Below are positions 16,389-25,900 of a stretch of 64,000 nt of DNA, piece by piece. The stretch comes from Hydrotalea flava (GTDB taxonomy: Bacteria; Bacteroidota; Bacteroidia; Chitinophagales; Chitinophagaceae): the NCBI RefSeq assembly GCF_001623405.1, contig NZ_LUHG01000039.1, positions 186,001-250,000 of the forward strand, given 5' to 3'. Every line of letters begins with the position of its first letter. Positions within the stretch are counted from its first letter, which is position 1. The notes under the pieces are model-generated. The model was not told the DNA's origin. It saw only the letters and a program-made list of their open reading frames with translations, and did not search any database. Position numbers and translations under genes: made by a program.

Positions 16389-18941
16389 ATGGCAAAGAAT
16401 TTATTAATCGTCGAATCACCCGCAAAGGCAAAAACCATAGGCAAAATCTTAGGGAATGATTTTGAGGTGAAAAGTTGTTATGGCCATATCAGAGACTTGG
16501 AAAAAGATGATATGGGCATTGATGTTAATAAAAACTTTGAGCCACGCTACATTGTTCCGGATGAAAAACAGAAAGTAGTAAAAGATTTAAAACAATTGGC
16601 CGCCAAAGCAGCAGAAGTCTGGTTAGCATCGGATGAGGACCGTGAAGGAGAAAGTATTAGCTGGCATTTGGCTGAAGTACTGGGGTTAGACCCGAATAAA
16701 ACCAAAAGAATTGTATTTCATGAAATAACCGCACCTGCCATAAAAAAAGCTGTTGAAAATCCAAGACTTATAAATATGAATCTGGTGAATGCACAACAGG
16801 CCAGAAGGGTACTAGACCGATTGGTGGGTTTTGAATTAAGTCCGGTTTTATGGAGAAAAATTGGCATGCAACGCAGCCTGAGTGCAGGCCGTGTGCAAAG
16901 CGTAGCAGTTCGGTTAATTGTAGAAAGAGAAAGAGAGATTAACCAGTTTATTCCGGAAAAAAGTTTTAAAATAGAAGCAGCATTTACGGCACCTGATATC
17001 AACCAAAAACTCGTAATTTTTAAAGCCGAGGGCCCTTCAAAAATTGCTACCAACGAAGCAGCCAACCAGTTCCTACAGCAATGTATTGGCGCTAGTTATA
17101 CTGTTAAGCAGGTTGAAGTAAAGCCTGCTAAACGTACACCGGCCGCACCTTTTACAACCTCTACACTACAGCAGGAGGCCTCCAGAAAATTAGGATATGG
17201 GGTTAGCAAAACAATGTTACTGGCACAAAAATTATACGAAAGCGGTTACATTACTTACATGCGTACCGATAGTATTCAGCTTTCTGATACTGCATTAACT
17301 GATATTAAAAAAGAAATTAACGAGTATTACGGCAGTCAGTACCACCAGCCCCGTAAATTCAAAAACAAAAACGAAAGTGCGCAGGAAGCCCATGAAGCCA
17401 TTCGGCCAACCTACATGAGCAGACATACCATAGATGAAGCTGATACCAAAAAATTATATGAACTCATCTGGAAGCGAACCATTGCTTCGCAGATGAGTGA
17501 TGCCGCATTTGAAAAAACCATAGCTCAAATAGGCATTTCTACCAATGCGGAAACGTTAACAGCCACTGGAGAAGTGTTGAAATTTGATGGTTTTTTAAAA
17601 GTATATTTTGAAGGACGGGATGATGAAGATGAAGAAGATACAGAAAAAATGTTACCCCCATTATCTGAAGGCCAAAAATTAGAATTCAAAGAAATGATGG
17701 CAACAGAAAAATACAGCCGCCCTCCGGCAAGATATACAGAAGCATCACTTGTAAAAAAATTAGAGGAGCTGGGAATTGGAAGGCCATCCACCTATGCGCC
17801 TACCATTACCACCATTGTTAAAAGAAACTATGTAGAAAAAAGAGACAAAGAGGGTGTACCCCGGCAAATTACCTTACTAAAACTTACACCCGAAAACCAC
17901 ATTGAAAAAAATATTATAACTGAAATTACTGGCGCCGAAAAAGGGAAATTGTTCCCAACTGATTTGGGTATGCTGGTTACTGATTTTTTAAAACAGTATT
18001 TTCAAAAAATTATGGATTATGGCTTCACAGCTAAAATTGAAGAAAACTTTGATGAAATTGCTGAAGGTAAAATTCAATGGAATAAAATGATTGATAATTT
18101 TTATCAGCCATTTCATGTAGATATTGAACATACTTTAGAAAATGCAGAACGGGCTAAAGGTGAACGCGAATTAGGCACAGATCCGGCTACCGGGAAAAAA
18201 GTGATTGCCCGAATGGGTCGTTATGGTGCTATGGTGCAAATAGGCACTGCCGAAGAAGAAGAAAAGCCGCGTTTTGCTAAACTAAACCCCAATCAAAGTA
18301 TTGAAACCATTTCATTGGAAGAAGCACTTGAACTGTTTAAATTACCCCGCATTTTAGGTGAATATGAAAATCAGGAAGTGAGTGTGAATATAGGCCGGTT
18401 TGGTCCCTATGTTAAATGGGGCGATCAATTTATTTCATTGCCTAAAGGCGTAGATTTAACTGAAATTGAATTAGATAAAGCCATCACATTCATCACACAA
18501 AAAAACCAGGCAGATGCACCCATTGCTACTTACAAAGATTTGCCGGTTACCAAAGGAAAAGGAAGGTTCGGTCCCTTTATAAAATGGAATGATGTGTATA
18601 TTAATGTACCCAAAAAATACAATTTTGATACATTGAGCAAACAGGATATTGAAGAATTAATTGAGGCGAAGATGGAAAAAGAAGCCAATCGCTTTATACA
18701 ACAATGGCCACAAGAAAAAATTTCAATTGAAAATGGTCGTTGGGGACCATTTATTCGCTTTCAAAAGAAAATGCTGAAGCTGGGCAAAAAACCCGATGGC
18801 ACAAAATATGAACCAGCAGAATTAGAAACGATTACTCTAGACACTGTAAAAGCCATGATTGCAGAACAAGTTCCGAATGCTTTTGCAAAAAAAACAAAGG
18901 CTGCTACAAAAAAATCGGCAATAACAAAAACAAAAAAATAA
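16389..18941 (+). CDS. topA: DNA topoisomerase I (type IA)
   Basis: Relaxes negatively supercoiled DNA. The 850-residue protein has the TOPRIM domain at the N-terminus (LLIVESPAKAKTIGKIL; ASDEDREGESISWHL with the metal-binding DxDxE) and the active-site tyrosine in YITYMRTDS (Tyr290). The core domains continue through RPSTYAPTITTIVKRNYV. Instead of the C-terminal zinc fingers of E. coli TopA it has short repeats (RMGRYGAMVQIG, NIGRFGPYVKWGD, GKGRFGPFIKWND, ENGRWGPFIRF), the Topo_C_Rpt type, and a lysine-rich tail. The ATG at 16389 gives the normal start. It converges on the desaturase gene with a likely shared terminator. Confidence 0.97.
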   Translation: MAKNLLIVESPAKAKTIGKILGNDFEVKSCYGHIRDLEKDDMGIDVNKNFEPRYIVPDEKQKVVKDLKQLAAKAAEVWLASDEDREGESISWHLAEVLGLDPNKTKRIVFHEITAPAIKKAVENPRLINMNLVNAQQARRVLDRLVGFELSPVLWRKIGMQRSLSAGRVQSVAVRLIVEREREINQFIPEKSFKIEAAFTAPDINQKLVIFKAEGPSKIATNEAANQFLQQCIGASYTVKQVEVKPAKRTPAAPFTTSTLQQEASRKLGYGVSKTMLLAQKLYESGYITYMRTDSIQLSDTALTDIKKEINEYYGSQYHQPRKFKNKNESAQEAHEAIRPTYMSRHTIDEADTKKLYELIWKRTIASQMSDAAFEKTIAQIGISTNAETLTATGEVLKFDGFLKVYFEGRDDEDEEDTEKMLPPLSEGQKLEFKEMMATEKYSRPPARYTEASLVKKLEELGIGRPSTYAPTITTIVKRNYVEKRDKEGVPRQITLLKLTPENHIEKNIITEITGAEKGKLFPTDLGMLVTDFLKQYFQKIMDYGFTAKIEENFDEIAEGKIQWNKMIDNFYQPFHVDIEHTLENAERAKGERELGTDPATGKKVIARMGRYGAMVQIGTAEEEEKPRFAKLNPNQSIETISLEEALELFKLPRILGEYENQEVSVNIGRFGPYVKWGDQFISLPKGVDLTEIELDKAITFITQKNQADAPIATYKDLPVTKGKGRFGPFIKWNDVYINVPKKYNFDTLSKQDIEELIEAKMEKEANRFIQQWPQEKISIENGRWGPFIRFQKKMLKLGKKPDGTKYEPAELETITLDTVKAMIAEQVPNAFAKKTKAATKKSAITKTKK

Positions 18942-18948
18942 ATACAAT

Positions 18949-18982
18949 AAAAAAATCGGAAGCATCACAGTCTGTTTTTTTT
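18949..18982. terminator. Probable bidirectional terminator between topA and the desaturase gene
   Basis: A stem of seven A-T pairs plus CGGA/TCTG (one G-T) with a single bulged T and a 10-base loop, ending in a run of T on the plus strand and A before it. It lies just after the topA stop and before the convergent desaturase stop. The stem is AT-rich, so the call is moderate. Confidence 0.5.
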
Positions 18983-19006
18983 ACATGTTAATTTTTCTGA
19001 AATACT

Positions 19007-20083
19007 TTAATAGTACCTACCCATTTTTCTCAAAAAACGAACATGCGCAGCAACAGCACCCCGTACAGTAGGATATTCAATATACTGCAACTGATATTCC
19101 TTACACACTGTTCTAACGATTTTACTGATAGCCGGATAATGCACATGCGAAATTTTAGGGAATAAATGATGTTCTATCTGAAAATTTAATCCACCCACCA
19201 ACCAGCTCACTAATTTATTATGGGTGGCAAAATTGGCGGTTGTTTTTATTTGATGCAAAGCAAATTCATCGGGTAATTTACTGCTTACCGGATCAGCTTC
19301 AGGAAAATCGGTACCTTCAACAGTATGTGCCAACTGAAATACAATGCTTAAAATAAACCCTGTTACACAAGCCATAGTAAAGAAACCTGCCATCCAGTCT
19401 ATCCAACCAACAAAATAAATCGGGATAACTACAAATGCCATAAAATGGAATGCTTTGATAAACCAAAACCCAAGATGATCGCGTATCTCCATTTTTTTCA
19501 GGGCAATATTGCCAATTTTACCGGAAAAATATTTTTTATAATCTGCAAAAAATATCCAGAAAACATACAATAGCATATATAGTACAATAAAGTAAATATG
19601 CTGAAAACGGTGTACCCAGTATTTTTTTTGTGTTGGTGCCATTCGCATTAAAAAGCCAACTTCTATATCATCATCTACCCCATCAATATTGGTAAAACTA
19701 TGGTGAATCATATTGTGTTTTACATTCCACATAAAGTGATTGGCTCCTACCAAATTCACTGAACGTGCAGCTAAGTGATTCAGCCATTTGCTGCGGCTAA
19801 AGCTACCGTGACTGCCATCGTGCATAATATTAAAACCAATGGCAGCAACTACACCCCCCATTATGATTAACTCAGGAATAGCAAAATACCGGTTGGGGGT
19901 AAAAAAAATAAGATGCACATATAAAAAGCCAAAAAACAACATTAATAAAATAGCTTTTGTAAATAAAACTGCGTTGCCAGTAGCTTCAATACCGTTTGTT
20001 TCAAAATATGCATTTACTCTGCGCCTTAGCTCAGCATGCAACGAATCTTTAACAGCAGGGAATTTAGGAATCATTCTATTCAT
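19007..20083 (-). CDS. Membrane fatty acid desaturase
   Basis: A 358-residue integral membrane di-iron desaturase. Three histidine boxes are in order: HDGSH, HNMIHHSF and the C-terminal QIEHHLFPKISH. The third box with glutamine ahead of HH is typical of front-end (delta-5/delta-6-like) acyl-lipid or acyl-CoA desaturases. It has no cytochrome b5 domain, so electrons must come from a separate donor. The hydrophobic segments sit in pairs between boxes, as in the family. Its likely role is membrane-lipid unsaturation, often cold-responsive, but position and substrate specificity are not readable. It diverges from the SirB1-like gene. Confidence 0.9.
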   Translation of the reverse strand: MNRMIPKFPAVKDSLHAELRRRVNAYFETNGIEATGNAVLFTKAILLMLFFGFLYVHLIFFTPNRYFAIPELIIMGGVVAAIGFNIMHDGSHGSFSRSKWLNHLAARSVNLVGANHFMWNVKHNMIHHSFTNIDGVDDDIEVGFLMRMAPTQKKYWVHRFQHIYFIVLYMLLYVFWIFFADYKKYFSGKIGNIALKKMEIRDHLGFWFIKAFHFMAFVVIPIYFVGWIDWMAGFFTMACVTGFILSIVFQLAHTVEGTDFPEADPVSSKLPDEFALHQIKTTANFATHNKLVSWLVGGLNFQIEHHLFPKISHVHYPAISKIVRTVCKEYQLQYIEYPTVRGAVAAHVRFLRKMGRYY

Positions 20084-20104
20084 TTATAAAGTAAAAAACA
20101 AACT

Positions 20105-20132
20105 GCAAGGTACATGAATTAACGCTATCCAA
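20105..20132 (-). promoter_or_regulatory. Putative desaturase promoter
   Basis: On the minus strand TTG (20132-20130), 17 bases, then TACCTTGC (20112-20105). The -7 box departs from TAnnTTTG in its last bases, but the same TACCTTGC precedes the ALDH gene at 50337. It ends 21 bases before the ATG. Confidence 0.4.
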
Positions 20133-20299
20133 TACGTTAAAACGCAATGAACGCCACAAAATCAAAAACATTGTATTCGTGTATAAAAAATATTTCCACA
20201 ACAATAGAATAACTTCTGCTTAAAAAAACAAAAAAAGAGCTTAGTTTGGTATTGTAATTAAAACATACTGCCATTCAAACAACTACTACGATAGCCTAT

Positions 20300-21172
20300 A
20301 TGCAACAAACGAAAGAAATAAATGCTTTGTTTTCGCTGATAGACGACCCGGACGAAGAAGTATATCATACCATTGCTGAAAGAATTGTTTCTTTTGGAAA
20401 AGGTATTATTCCCAATTTGGAAAATCTGTGGGAGAATACTCCCAATACGGAAGTGCAGGAGAAAATTGAAATGCTGATTCACCAATTGCATTACAAAGAC
20501 TTAACAAACGATTTTATTGAATGGAATAAAAATCCTTATCACGATTTACTATTGGGTGCATTATTAGTGGCAAAATTTCAATATCCTGATTTACACACAA
20601 CTCCGGTATTACAGGATATAGAAAAAATAAGAAGAAATGTATGGCTGGAACTGAATAGTTATTTAACCCCTCTGGAACAAGCCAATGTATTATCGAGCAT
20701 TATTTATAACTATTATAATTTAAAGGGCATAGAAATTAGCTATAACCACCCTGATGATTTTTTTCTGCATAAAGTAATAGAAACCAAAAAAGGCAATACC
20801 ATTACCAACAGTATTATTTATCAGGTATTGTGTAACCTTTTAGAAATTAATGCCCGAATTATTAATATTCCCAGGCAAATGGTCATTGCTTATTTTCATT
20901 CAGATTATGACGCAACCACCTATAAAGGTCACCCACAGGAAAAAATTCATTTTTATGTAGACAGTATTAGCGGGCAAGCCTATTCACATGCAGATATTGA
21001 AACTTATTTCAAAAAAATTTCAGTACCACCGGTTGCTTCCTACTTTAAACCAATGCCGAACCAACGTATTATTCAAATTTTATTGCAGGAAGTTGCCAAA
21101 TGCTTTACCCTTCCTTCTAACCAATACAAGCAAGATGAATTATTGGCATTAGCAGCCTTATTAGATGATTAA
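20300..21172 (+). CDS. SirB1-like transglutaminase-fold protein, catalytic residues apparently lost
   Basis: A 290-residue soluble protein. Residues about 5-65 look like a HEAT-type repeat (FSLIDDPDEEVYHTIAERIV). The main part aligns by eye with the SirB1/Transglut_core2 family: SYLTPLEQANVLSSIIYNYY, then DDFFLHKVIETKKGNTIT and IIYQVLCNLLEINARIINIP. Where the family has the catalytic His in PGHFLV, this protein has PRQMVIAY, so it is probably inactive as a protease or transglutaminase. A C-terminal tail of unclear type follows. It diverges from the desaturase gene and stands alone. The family call is moderate; the inactivity is an inference. Confidence 0.7.
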   Translation: MQQTKEINALFSLIDDPDEEVYHTIAERIVSFGKGIIPNLENLWENTPNTEVQEKIEMLIHQLHYKDLTNDFIEWNKNPYHDLLLGALLVAKFQYPDLHTTPVLQDIEKIRRNVWLELNSYLTPLEQANVLSSIIYNYYNLKGIEISYNHPDDFFLHKVIETKKGNTITNSIIYQVLCNLLEINARIINIPRQMVIAYFHSDYDATTYKGHPQEKIHFYVDSISGQAYSHADIETYFKKISVPPVASYFKPMPNQRIIQILLQEVAKCFTLPSNQYKQDELLALAALLDD

Positions 21173-21384
21173 ATCATTTTTATGATATAAAATAGTTTGG
21201 ATATTCTCAAATAATTCATTTCCTATTTTTTAAAATAAGGATTTAAAATTTCACCTACTTCATCCAATACCACTTTGCAATTGAAGCAGCAGAGAAGACG
21301 AAGAAAATTCTAATTGTGAAAATGAAAGCAGCTCATTTCGTAATTTTACTACATATCCATTGTTGGCAATGATTACCACACATC

Positions 21385-21882
21385 ATGAATGAAAATTACT
21401 ATACATATTACGAAAGTCCGATAGGTTTAATAAAAATAGGGGGCACAGAACAATACATTACCGAATTAAGTTTTATTGATAATAGCCAGCAAATTGCACA
21501 TGGCATTCCGGGCATCAGTGATTTATTGCATCAATGCACGGAAGAATTAATTGAATTTTTTCAGGGAAGAAGAAAAACTTTTGATTTGCCGGTTTACCAG
21601 GAAGGTACTCCCTTTCAGGAAAAAGTGTGGAATGAACTTTTAGCCATCCCATTTGGCAAAACCATCAGCTATATGGATTTGGCAAAAAGAATGGGCGATC
21701 CGAAATGCATACGGGCAGCAGCAACTACCAATGGAAAAAATAAAATTGCAATTATTGTTCCATGCCACAGAGTAATTGGCAGCGACAAAAATTTAACGGG
21801 TTATTCGGGTGGTTTGTGGAGAAAAAAATGGTTGTTACAGCATGAATTCAAAATTGCACATGGTATTCAAACCCTTTTTTAA
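21385..21882 (+). CDS. ogt: Methylated-DNA--protein-cysteine methyltransferase
   Basis: Direct-reversal DNA repair enzyme that moves alkyl groups from O6-alkylguanine (and O4-alkylthymine) to its own cysteine. The 165-residue protein has the N-terminal domain (YYESPIGLIKIGG) and the DNA-binding C-terminal domain. That contains the helix-turn-helix FGKTISYMDLAKRMG, the arginine finger region IRAAATTNGKNK, the active-site IVPCHRVIG with Cys127, and the closing LTGYSGGLWRKKWLL. It is complete and lacks an Ada regulatory domain, so it is Ogt-like. It converges on the PorP/SprF-like gene with 5 bases between stop codons. Confidence 0.95.
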   Translation: MNENYYTYYESPIGLIKIGGTEQYITELSFIDNSQQIAHGIPGISDLLHQCTEELIEFFQGRRKTFDLPVYQEGTPFQEKVWNELLAIPFGKTISYMDLAKRMGDPKCIRAAATTNGKNKIAIIVPCHRVIGSDKNLTGYSGGLWRKKWLLQHEFKIAHGIQTLF

Positions 21883-21887
21883 TGCTG

Positions 21888-22931
21888 CTAAAAACGAACA
21901 GCCTTTGGGCATTTTAATTTTTTGGTATTATCATTCCCTCCATAAATACCTGTTTTAACCAAAGAAATTTCATAAGCCCCCTGCGAACCATTATAACCAC
22001 TTAATGAAGATGTAGTAGCATCATAATTAAACGTAACTTTTATATTACTTACCTGATACCCAATCATGGGGATAGCAGCATCGCCCAAACGATAGTACAT
22101 TCCCAGAATTAACTGACTGTTTCCATCACCACTTAAATTTCTATTGGCATTCATACCTATTACCGTTTCAGTTACATTACCCATTTTGCTGAAGTACATA
22201 TTGGGATTGAATATCCACAAATTTTGAATTTTAATATTCCCATTCATAAAAAAATTGTAACGCGGATCAACGGTATTGTTACTTACTGAAGGTGCAAAAA
22301 AACTTTCTTTTGGCCGATTGAAATGTTGAATACTTACACCCAGATTTAAATAAATATTATCAGTTGCAAAATAGGCATAATTAATCCCAGCATTTAGATC
22401 CATATAATACACAGATGTATAATAAAATGGCTCGTTAGATGGGATAACAACATCAAAAAATTTACCATTCCATTGATCATTAAAAGTAAGTTTACTGGCA
22501 TCTACCCGTTTATTTACACCACCTACACCAAAACCTATACTTAATAACCCATCATAACCCAATACCTGGTGGTAAGCCAAAGATGCATACCCTTTGGTAG
22601 AAGTGAGTGAGCCATCTCCGGCAGCATCGGTTAACAACACACCGCCTATACCCACCCACCCATTTTCAAAACGATTGTTAAACAGCTGGGCATCGCCCCA
22701 CATGCTCATGGTTTTATAAGGGTTGCCAATATTGGCCCATTGGTTCCTGTAATTAATACCTAACCTGTAATCTGATTCAGGATTAAAACCGGTATTTGCC
22801 GGATTTACCAATAATGGAGCATTAAAGTATTGGGAAAAGTGTAAATCTTGAGCATACAACTGATGCACTGCTAATACATGTAACATTAGCAGTATCAACA
22901 ACATTTTATATACAATTTTTATACTACTCAT
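21888..22931 (-). CDS. PorP/SprF-family type IX secretion membrane protein
   Basis: A 347-residue outer-membrane barrel of the PorP/SprF family. Some members help export or anchor T9SS cargo, as SprF does for SprB. It has a signal peptide (LLILLMLHVLAVHQLYAQ) followed by the family opening DLHFSQYFNAPLLVNPANTG, then RNQWANIGNPYKTMSMWGDA, and strand-rich sequence to the end. It starts 4 bases after the stop of the large cargo-like gene on the same strand, so the two form an operon. That pairing is characteristic of SprF-like proteins and their dedicated adhesin substrates in Bacteroidota. The specific partnership is inferred from position. Confidence 0.9.
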   Translation of the reverse strand: MSSIKIVYKMLLILLMLHVLAVHQLYAQDLHFSQYFNAPLLVNPANTGFNPESDYRLGINYRNQWANIGNPYKTMSMWGDAQLFNNRFENGWVGIGGVLLTDAAGDGSLTSTKGYASLAYHQVLGYDGLLSIGFGVGGVNKRVDASKLTFNDQWNGKFFDVVIPSNEPFYYTSVYYMDLNAGINYAYFATDNIYLNLGVSIQHFNRPKESFFAPSVSNNTVDPRYNFFMNGNIKIQNLWIFNPNMYFSKMGNVTETVIGMNANRNLSGDGNSQLILGMYYRLGDAAIPMIGYQVSNIKVTFNYDATTSSLSGYNGSQGAYEISLVKTGIYGGNDNTKKLKCPKAVRF

Positions 22932-22935
22932 TTCA

Positions 22936-25900
22936 TTACTTTAATAAGGTAATATCGCCCGTTTTTGTATATTTTTTTCCATCTGATGTTTCAATCAACA
23001 ATACATAATGATACACATCCTGTGACTGAATAACGCCGTTATATGTACCATCCCACCCCCCCGATTTTGTGAAACCCTGATAAACCAGTTTACCCCATCT
23101 GTTATAAATATTCCATTTCATTTTGGTAATGCCATATCCTTGCACATAAATAACATCATTAATACCATCACCATTTGGCGAAAATGCTTTGGGCACATCA
23201 AACAAGGGCGCAATTAATGCCTGAACCGGCAGGCATTTTTCATCAACACATCCCGATTTGTTGATGGTTTGCAGACAAGCTGTATAATTTTTGGTTGAAT
23301 CGTATATATGACTAACAGGGGTGGCTATACTGGTGGTAATGGTTGAATCTCCATCACCAAACAACCATTTATAACTCAAAGCAGGCTGCGACAGATTGGT
23401 AAATTGAATGGGCGTATTGGTAACCGGAGGCTGCGGTGCCACGCTAAAGTCAGCAATTGATTTTATTTTCATTTGCACTATTTGAGTGGTAGTGTCTGAT
23501 TTATTGCAGGTATTTGGATCATTTGCAATTAAGGTAATAGTATAACTGCCTGTATCATTGTATTGATGGGTAGGACTAATGGCTGTTGAGCTGCTACCAT
23601 CCCCAAAACTCCAAATAAAATTGGTTCCACCAGTTGAAGTGTTCTTGAATATGCCAGTATAAGGCACACAACCAATTGATGGCGTTTGAAATGCTGCTTT
23701 TACATTGGCTGCAATTCTAATTTGTAAAACGGTACTATCGTTATGATTACAGTATCCGGTATCTTGTAGTACTAAGCTAACATTATAAATTCCCTCAGAT
23801 GGGAATGTATGAGTTTGCGGTTGAGTGCCGGTTACAACGGATGTGCCATCTCCAAAATTTAAAATAAAGGATTGTCCATTAAATGGTTTATTGGGAGGTG
23901 ACGTAGATGTGTTGTTGAACTGAAAGGTTAATGATTCGCAGCCACCAATTTTAGCAGCATTTAAACCCAAAGTAGCCGCATCATTCCGAACACGAATGGT
24001 AACATAAGATGTATCACTAACATTACAACTATTCGGATCGGTAGATACCAGCATTACTTTATAAAAACCAATATTTTGAAATACATGCGATGTTTTTGGA
24101 GTAGTAGTTGTTACCTGAGTAGAGCCATCATGAAAATCCCAAACATAGGTTTTTCCCTGTGCAACCGTATCGGCAAAATCAACATTTAAAGGCACACAAC
24201 CCGATGTATCGCGAGGTATGCCATTAGCAGCAGCCTGCAACCCGGAAGAAATACCTGCGAGATTGAATGCAATTTTAAGTGCCATCATATTACAATCGGG
24301 GCCATTATTAGTGGTAGAAAATACGTAGGGTGGGCTGCCGGTTAAAATAGGATTGGCCGGTGGTCCGTCTTTACAAGAACAAATGGTTTGATAAATAATA
24401 CCATTTTTATCGAAACGGCTGGTGCCACCATCCACATGATCGCCTAATGCACCATTCTGTCCAAAATAGCTGCCAAACAATTGGCTTTGTGCATTTTTTT
24501 CTAATACAAAGAAATAAAAATCGGCACCATCTGTAGTGTTTTGCAGATAATTGGGAGTTGACATATTTCTAACCCCACTATTCAAATAACCGTCACCAAT
24601 ATCAATACCACCACCCCAGCCTGATACATATACATTTTCACAACGATCCACCAGAAAAGCTGTTGGGGAGATGTTAGGCTGCGGACTGCCGGGCGCTCCA
24701 AATGTTGCTGAATAAACAAAATCTGATAAGTCGGGTTTTAATTTGCAAATAAATTGTTTACCATCTGTTTGCCCCTGTGTTTGATTAAAAGGAGAATTAA
24801 CTACCTGCCATTTGCCATTTGTAGTTCCCATAATATAGGGAAAGCCCAACTTATCGAATTGCACACCAAATAACATGTCTGCTCCATTGGTGCCAAAATA
24901 ACTGCTATTGATTAATTGAGAACCATCATTACTGATGACTGCTACAAAACCATCGCAAATGCCGCCTTGGTAGGTAGGAAACTTTACATTAGCACCAATG
25001 CCCGGAAAATTCGTACTGGCAGTTCCACCGGCAACATAAATGTTATTGTTGGTAGGATTGATGGATAACACAAAGGCGGCATCGTTATCATTCCCTCCTA
25101 AATATGAACTGAATAAAACCGAACTTAAATCCGGAGTTGCTTTTATTACTACCGCATCCTGAAAAAAGCTACTGCCATTCGGGCCACCATTGTTTTTTTG
25201 AAAAGCGTTTGCAGAAACGGGAAAATCTGTTGACTGTGTACAACCTGCCAGATATATATTTCCGGCGACATCAATAATAACCTCACTTCTTGCATCATCA
25301 CCATAATTTAAACGGGTAGATTGATATCCTGCAGCACCGGTATATTTTCCCCGAATATTTACTCCATCATCGGCACTGCCACCAATTTTAAGTGATCCTA
25401 CAATACCACTTCCCGAAACATTTAGTTTGGTAATGAATATATCAAAACCACCGCCTGTTCCAACAGTATTGGTTACGGGAAAATTGCTGGAACTTGTTCT
25501 TCCTGCTATAATTAATTCACCCGCATTATCGGTTATTAAACTATGAGGTTGTTCATTGCCATTGCCACCCAAATAGGTGGCATATACTCTGTTTCTGCCG
25601 GTTGGATCTAACTTCATAATTGCTACATCATAAGGAGAAAGTTCCCCCTCTCTTACCCCACCCTGAAAAGACGTTTGAAATGCACCATTGCTCACAGGAA
25701 AAGATTGGTTATCGCCTGCAAATACAATACCGCCGGCATAAAAATTTCCCGAATTATCGTAAGTGGCAGTATAGCCCCAGTTTTCAGCAGTACTGCCGGA
25801 AAAACTGGAAAAAACAAATTGTGGATCAATAACCAGTGTTGCAGCAGGATCTGTTTTTTCAACATTAAACTTTACAATACTACCCTTTATGTTGTAGGTA

